Source: Acetobacteraceae bacterium
Lineage (GTDB): Bacteria; Pseudomonadota; Alphaproteobacteria; Acetobacterales; Acetobacteraceae
Length of the DNA: 7,017 nt
Direction: 5' to 3'
NCBI GenBank assembly: GCA_947478535.1
Contig: CANJXD010000310.1
Coordinates: 1-7,017, forward strand
Made by a program: the position numbers and the translations under genes. This document shows positions 1 to 5,400 of this stretch, piece after piece; within the stretch, counting starts at the first letter, position 1, and the number at the start of each line of letters is the position of its first letter. The notes under the pieces are model-generated. The model made no database searches. It was given only the letters and a program-made list of their open reading frames with translations, and was not told the origin of the DNA.

Positions 1-702
1 GGCGAGAAGGCGGTCATTCCCCCCCTCGCCGTAGAGGGTGCTGGCCCCGGCCAGCAGGTTCGCCGCGTCATCGCCCTCACCGAGGCGGATGCTGTGGTTG
101 CCGCCGCCGGCCGTGGCCGCGCTGACGACATCGTTGCCGAGCCCGGCATCGACGCTGTGGAAGGTGCTGCGGCCGAGGCGGATGATGTCATCGCCATCGC
201 CGGTGATGATGGTGGCGCTGCCCGGCCCGGCATCGATCGAGTCATTGCCATCGCCGGTGACGAAGCGGTTGCCGAAGCCGAGCGCGCTGATGCCGTTCCC
301 GCCATCGCCGCCGCGGATCGTGCTGGCGCCGGTGCCGAGGGTGACCTCGTTGAGGCCATCGCCCAGCGTGACGAGATTGCCTGCGCCGCGGATGTCCACG
401 ACGTTGTCGCCATCGCCGAAGGTCACGATGCTGTTGGTGATGGCACCCGTCACGGTGTTGTCGCCATGCCCGGCCGTGATGGTGTTCAGCGTGCCGGCGG
501 CGGTGATGAGGTTGTCGCCCGCCCCACCATCCACCGTGGCGTTGCCGGCGCCGGAGCGGATGGTATCCGCGCCATCGCCGCCTTCGATCCTGCTGCCCGT
601 GCCATTGGCGCTCAGGATATCGTCGCCATCGGCGCCGAAGATTCGGTTGCCGCCGATGCCCGTGCTGTTGCCGGCGGTGATGGTATCCGCACCATCCTGG
701 CC
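1..702 (-). repeat. RTX (GGxGxD-type) calcium-binding repeat array
   Basis: Thirteen DG-type hexapeptides related to GGxGxD occur at residues 573, 595, 613, 631, 649, 667, 685, 703, 721, 739, 758, 779 and 797. Examples are GQDGAD, GADGDD, GGDGAD, TGDGDD and GEGGND. The spacing is 18 residues (54 bases) in nine of twelve intervals, with 22, 19 and 21 at the others. Eighteen residues is one full turn of the parallel beta-roll known from RTX proteins. The half-turns between them are a poorer type, such as AGNATVDGG or GTLNTITAG, with Gly/Asn/Ser but few acidic residues. The array is still running at the left edge, so the total number is unknown. Confidence 0.9.
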
Positions 703-2418
703 GATGATGCGGTTGCCCGTGCTGGCCAGCGTCACCACCCCGCCGGCGGCGTTGGCGAAGACGGTGTTCAGCGTCGGGCCGGTGATGGTGAAGCGGGCGG
801 TGCCCGTCACCTCCCCGCCGCGACCATCGCTGATGGCGTAGCGAAAGCTGTCCACCGGCGTGAGGGTGCGGAAGCCATCGGCCTCGAAGCGCAGCGACCC
901 GTCGGCGCCGAGCGTGACGACGCCCTTCGTGCCAATGGTGTCGATGGCGGAGAAGTAGAAATAGGCCTCGTTGCCCGGGATTGTCGTCTCGACATTCGCC
1001 ATCAGCGCGGCGGCGAGGTCCACCGAGAGCGTGCCCTCCGCGATCCGGCCGAGATCAATCGACTCCTGGAGGATCGACATCGATTCCGCCTCCGCCGTGA
1101 CGCTCACGGTCATCGGCGCGGCGTGGACGATGTAGTCGAGATAGGGGTTCCGAAAGCCGTCATCGAGAGTGAGGGTGATGGTGGTGCTGGCGGATTGCCC
1201 GGGTTGGGTCAGTGCAGCTGCCGGCGTGAAGACCAGCGCCAGCAAGGCGGCTTCCACCGCCTCGACACTTCCGGCGATGGTGTAGACGCCCAGCGCCGGG
1301 GCGTAGGAGCCGAGGCCGCCCGCCGATAGCCCGCCATTGGCGGGGTTCGACAATGCGACCGTCGCCGTGAGCGTCTGCCGCCCGGCCAGGCCTTCCCGCG
1401 CATCGGGGTCATCGAGGTCGAGGCCGGCGAAGGGGCGCAGCGTCTGGTTGTCCGCCATCTCGAAGCGCAGGAGCTGGTCGATGACGGCGCGCGTCGCGGC
1501 AGAGACGGGCTCGCCATCGGGGCCGACATAGGGGTTGGCGAGGTCGAAGAAGCCGCCGGGGATATTCGCCTGCGGGGTGACGGGCGCGCTGAGCCTGGCG
1601 GTGGTCGGGCTCTGCACGCCGGCCACGGTGAAATCCAGCGTCTGGGTCACGGCATCGTCGTTGGTGCCGTCGCTCAGCGTCAGGGTGAAGCGGGTGGTGG
1701 CGAACTGGCCGTGCGGCGTCAGGTCCGGCGTCGCACCGAAGTTCAGGAGGTTCGCCGCCGTGTTCAGAGCGGCCTGGCTGCCGGTGAGGGTGGCGGTGGA
1801 GATGCCGTCGGCGTCGGTGGTGACAGAAGGGGCGATTCCGTTACTGCTGAACAGCCTGCCCTTCGACTGGTCCCAGGTGATGGTGAGCGTCAGCACCGCA
1901 TCCGCATCGCCATCGGCGAAGCCGATGCCGGAAAACACATTGTAGCGGTAGAGATCGCTGAAGGCGAAGACATCGCCGGGATCGCCACCGATCGGTGCCA
2001 GCGCCGCGCCGTTATTGATGGTCGTGGCCGCGTCGGTCGATGTCAGGGCCAGCGTGACACCGGCGCTGAGCTGCTGCACCGCCCCGGCGCCGCCGTAGAT
2101 CGTCAGGTCGAAGTCGATCGCCAGCGGGGCGCCGCCGAGGGCGGGGCCGATATAGGTGAACTGCAGGCCGGCGATCAGCGCCTGCAACGCCTCCGTCCCC
2201 GCGGCGAGGAGGCTGTAGGTCACGGTGCCAGGGATCGGCGTGTCGACCTGCGTCGTCACCGTACCGACGGGGGCCACCAGGCCTTCCGCCACCGTGATGG
2301 TGGCGCCGACCACCGTGCCGCCCGCGATATCGAGGGTGCGGAAGGGCCGGAAGGCCACGCTCGCCGCGCTGGTTGGCGCGGCGTTGAGGGTGACGATCGT
2401 GGGAAGGGTGCCGCTCAT
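1..2418 (-). CDS. RTX-type calcium-binding repeat protein with cadherin-like modules (3' end missing)
   Basis: This frame is open for 806 codons from the ATG at 2418 to the left edge with no stop, so the C-terminus is missing. The start has a Shine-Dalgarno (AGGAG) six bases upstream, and no other ATG, GTG or TTG lies in frame in the 40-base gap. Residues 1-23 show no signal peptide. Three related beta-sandwich modules (about 24-126, 160-266 and 327-443) are followed by a VCBS/cadherin-like domain (about 447-545) and then glycine/aspartate nonapeptides from residue 573 to the edge. RTX proteins of this kind are usually exported unfolded by a type I system through a C-terminal signal and fold on calcium outside the cell; that signal and any transporter would lie off the window. 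The absence of enzyme motifs in the visible part suggests a structural or adhesive role, which is inference. It probably forms an operon with the autotransporter upstream. Confidence 0.88.
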   Translation of the reverse strand, partial: MSGTLPTIVTLNAAPTSAASVAFRPFRTLDIAGGTVVGATITVAEGLVAPVGTVTTQVDTPIPGTVTYSLLAAGTEALQALIAGLQFTYIGPALGGAPLAIDFDLTIYGGAGAVQQLSAGVTLALTSTDAATTINNGAALAPIGGDPGDVFAFSDLYRYNVFSGIGFADGDADAVLTLTITWDQSKGRLFSSNGIAPSVTTDADGISTATLTGSQAALNTAANLLNFGATPDLTPHGQFATTRFTLTLSDGTNDDAVTQTLDFTVAGVQSPTTARLSAPVTPQANIPGGFFDLANPYVGPDGEPVSAATRAVIDQLLRFEMADNQTLRPFAGLDLDDPDAREGLAGRQTLTATVALSNPANGGLSAGGLGSYAPALGVYTIAGSVEAVEAALLALVFTPAAALTQPGQSASTTITLTLDDGFRNPYLDYIVHAAPMTVSVTAEAESMSILQESIDLGRIAEGTLSVDLAAALMANVETTIPGNEAYFYFSAIDTIGTKGVVTLGADGSLRFEADGFRTLTPVDSFRYAISDGRGGEVTGTARFTITGPTLNTVFANAAGGVVTLASTGNRIIGQDGADTITAGNSTGIGGNRIFGADGDDILSANGTGSRIEGGDGADTIRSGAGNATVDGGAGDNLITAAGTLNTITAGHGDNTVTGAITNSIVTFGDGDNVVDIRGAGNLVTLGDGLNEVTLGTGASTIRGGDGGNGISALGFGNRFVTGDGNDSIDAGPGSATIITGDGDDIIRLGRSTFHSVDAGLGNDVVSAATAGGGNHSIRLGEGDDAANLLAGASTLYGEGGNDRLLA
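781..1080 (-). other. VCBS/cadherin-like (tandem-95 type) domain in the RTX protein
   Basis: Residues 447-546 contain the hallmark order of this domain class: VVTLGADGSLRFEADGF, then a DSFRYAISDGRGG segment, then a closing beta strand RFTITG. In VCBS/cadherin-like domains the matching pattern is a strand with ADGS, a F/Y-rich middle, a D-S-F-x-Y-x-x-S-D-G core and a final ITV-like strand. Such domains act as rigid spacers or adhesion modules in long surface proteins. The domain sits directly before the RTX array, as is common for such stalks. The assignment to this broad class is good; the exact family is not certain. Confidence 0.7.
1090..2349 (-). repeat. Three diverged beta-sandwich modules in the RTX protein
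   Basis: Three units align by eye. Each opens with a PF/VF-type strand (RPFRTLDI at residue 24, NVFSGIGF at 160, RPFAGLDL at 328), usually followed by acidic residues (ADGDAD, DDPDA) and an LT-x-T strand. Each then has an alanine/leucine helix-like stretch ending in a Phe strand (LQFTY near 87, LNFGA near 227, LVFTP near 397). The distance from the opening Phe to the second Phe is 61, 65 and 67 residues. Each closes with a strand such as LTLSDG or LTLDDG. This pattern is familiar from giant Ig/cadherin-like repeat proteins of alphaproteobacteria. Copies are strongly diverged, with no long DNA identity noticed. Confidence 0.65.
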
Positions 2419-2458
2419 CGGAAGCTCCTGCCGCGGCGCGTGATGGGGTGTGTCATGC
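2419..2458 (-). other. 40-base intergenic gap between autotransporter and RTX gene
   Basis: The gap holds only the Shine-Dalgarno of the downstream gene. There is a short GCCGCGGC palindrome but no hairpin followed by a T run, so I see no intrinsic terminator. I also see no convincing promoter. This supports read-through from the autotransporter gene into the RTX gene. Confidence 0.6.
2425..2429 (-). promoter_or_regulatory. Shine-Dalgarno for the RTX gene
   Basis: On the minus strand the sequence reads GGCAGGAGCTTCCGATG. AGGAG sits six bases from the ATG at 2418, which is near-ideal spacing. It decides this start. Confidence 0.85.
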
Positions 2459-5400
2459 TCACCACCGCACCACGAAGCGGCCGAAGCCGCCGAGGGATTG
2501 GGTGCGGTCACCGACATCGGTGATCACGTTCAAGCCGAAGCCGAAGCGTTCATCCGGCGCGACCTGCACCCCGAGGTTGAGCTGCATGCGGTCCCGCCCC
2601 GCGCGCGGCGTGGCGATGGTGAAGGCCTGGTCCTGCGCCAGCGCGAAGGAGGATGTGCTGGTCAGGCTGTCCCGGCTTTCATGCACCCAGGCCGCACGCA
2701 GCGAGGGGGTGATCGCCAGCCCACCGGGGCCGGTGAAGGTCTGGTCGTAGCGTACCCCGAGCGAGATCGGCACGGACTGGTCCGACCGCGCCTGCTGCGT
2801 CAGCCCCAGCACACCGCCCGCGCCGGTCATGGTGCGCGACGTTTCCGTCCCGCCATCCTGCCGCCAGGCATTCAGCCCGACACCGGCGAAAGGCGTCAGC
2901 GCGAAGCTGCCCCAGGGCGCGTCCTCCACCGTGAAGCGGGCGCCCATTTCGAGGTTCGCGTTGAAGTTCTGCACCGCGGCGTTGGAACGCGCGTATTCGC
3001 TCATCCCCTCCAACTGGATGACGCGGGCCTGCTTGCCCTCATGCCGCCCATAGCCGAGCGCGCCGGTGAGATAGAGCGGGCCGGAGCGCCACATCGCATA
3101 GCCGCCGACATGCCCGCCTTCGAGCTGCCCTCGCGCCAGCAGGTCCCCGGCGCCATAGCTGCCGCTGGTGTAGCCGCCGGTCGCGCCGATCAGCAGGTTC
3201 GGCGCCACCAGGTTGTCGAAGCCGAGCTGATAGCCGCCGATATTGGCGGAGGCATCGGCGCCGATCGCCGCACTGCTGTCGAGCCGCCCGGACCCGCCGA
3301 TGGGCGCCGCCCAGAAGCGCAGCGGGGAGGGCATGATGTCGGCGATGCTGCTCATCCCCAGCAGCGGATCGCCCGACAGCGTCGCCCCCTCGTCGCCCAT
3401 GATGGAGCCGAGCGCGAAAGGCGCGAAGGAGGCCGGGGCCGGCGTGCCGGCATCGGCGCTGCGTTGCAGCAGGTCCAGCCGCGCGGTGATGCCGCGCATG
3501 AACTGCATCGCCGCGTTCTGGGAACCCAGCAGCGCGCCGAGCCCGCCATCGCCGCCGAGGCTGGTCATCGAAGTGGCGTAGCTGGTCGCGCTGGTCGCGC
3601 CATAGACGTTGCTGGAATAGGTGCTGAAGCCCACCGGGTTGCTGGCCGCCGCGTTGCCCAGCGCGGAGGCGATGCTGCGCTGGTTGCCGCTGAGCGCGGC
3701 GGAGGGTGCCGTGGTGGTCAGCGTCACTGCCAGCACCACGTCATTCGCGTTGGGGTATTGCAGGGACCAACTCGTGTTGAGCGTGGACGGCGTCGTCAGC
3801 GCCAGCGGTCCCGCGGTCAGCGTAGTCCCGCCAGTCGCGCTGAGGATGGTGGCGCGGTGGGTGCCAGGGGCGATGGTGGTGCCGGCCATCAGCTCGGCCT
3901 GGATGCCACCTGCCAGCTGCGCGCGGCCGGAGGCGTTCAGCCGGTCCGCGCTGATGCCGCCACCGGCGATGCCGGCGACATCGACATAGGTGGTCGCGCC
4001 GGCAAGCTGGGTGAAGTGCCCGGCCAGCGCCGTGGTACCGATCCGCCCGCGCCCCGCGACGGCGACACCGCCGCCGCTGGTCAGCGTGCCGGTTCCACCG
4101 AGCCCGACGCTGGGCCCCATGTTGAACTGCCCGCCGACGCGGTTGTTGAAGGCCGTGGCGACCGGGCCCGCATCGACGCTGCCAGTGATGGTGCCGCGAT
4201 TCTCGATGCGGTTGTCGGTGCCGCGCAGCAGCAGGGCGCGGCCGGCGATGCCGTCCACCGTGGTGATGAGCGCGCCCGCCGCATTGTCGAGCCGCAGCGT
4301 GCCGCCCGACATGAACACGCCGGTGCCTCCGGCGCCGCCGCGGACATCGCTGCCAGCTGCCAGCGTCACCGTCACTGCACCAGCGCTGCGCCCGGCGCTT
4401 TCCGCCCAGATGCCGACGGATTGGCTGCCGCTCGCGAGGATGTCCCCGGCATTGGTGACCGACACAGCCCCGCCCGCGCCAGCGCCACCCGCCGTACCGG
4501 ACCACCCGGCGCTGGCGGTGCCGGGCAGGGCGCTGCCGGCGCCGGACATGCCGCCGCCACCGCCGATGGATTGCGCCACGATGCCATGCGCCCGGACGCC
4601 GGAGGTGGTGATACCCCCGGTGTTGCTGAGAGTGACCGCGCCGCCCGCGCCATTGCCCGTGGCGATGCGTGTCGGTGTCGCGGCGGGCGCGGTGCCGCCG
4701 ATGAAGCCGCCGCCGCCGCCGATGGATTGCCCGACCACGGCATAGGCATCGTTGCCGGTCGTGACGATGCTGCTGTTCACGCCGAGGGTGCGCGCATCCA
4801 CCGCGCCACCGCTGCCGCCGACACCGCCGGACCCGCCCAGGGCCATCTGGCCGTTATAGCCGCCCCCGGTGGGGGAGGTGGCGAGCGAGCCCGCGACCGC
4901 CATGCCGCCGATGCCACCGCCCCCGCCCACGGATTGCACGACCAGGCCGCGCGCCTGGTCCCCCGTGGTGGTCAGGCTGCCCTGCATGGACCCGCGCGCG
5001 AGCCCGCCATCGCCGCCAAGCCCGCCGGTGCCGCCGATGGCCAGGCTGCCCGAATAGCCCTTGCCGGTGGTGACCGACCCCGACACGGACATCCCGCCCG
5101 TCCCGCCGCCGCCGCCCACGCTCTGCACCAGGATGGCGTCGGAGCTGAAGCCCTGGGTGGCGACGCTGCCGGCCACTGCCGCCGTCACCGTCCCGCCGGA
5201 CCCGCCGCCGCCGCTGGCGCCGCCGAGCGACACCACGGCCTGGCGCGATTTCTCGCTGGCCTGGATGCCGATGGCAATGGCGCCGCCGCCATCACCGCCG
5301 CCGCCGCCGATGGATTGCGCGACCACGCCCCGCGCCGCGCCGCCCTCGGCCGAAAGACCGGTGACGCGCAGCAGATCGACGATCACATCCTCATCGCTCG

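Noticed and set aside
94..1329. Long plus-strand open frame (about 411 codons) opposite the RTX gene
   Set aside because: It is antisense to a well-supported gene. Stops are rare on all strands in such GC-rich repeats, and its Ala/Gly/Asp-rich sequence is only a mirror of the RTX codons. No ribosome binding site or domain is recognised.
1209..1529. Minus-strand open frame of 106 codons (and a similar one at 807-995)
   Set aside because: Both are in a different frame from the continuous 806-codon RTX frame and show Ser/Arg/Pro-rich nonsense composition.
2431..2440. GCCGCGGC palindrome in the intergenic gap as a terminator or operator
   Set aside because: It is only eight bases, has no loop and no T run after it, and such palindromes are common by chance at this GC content.
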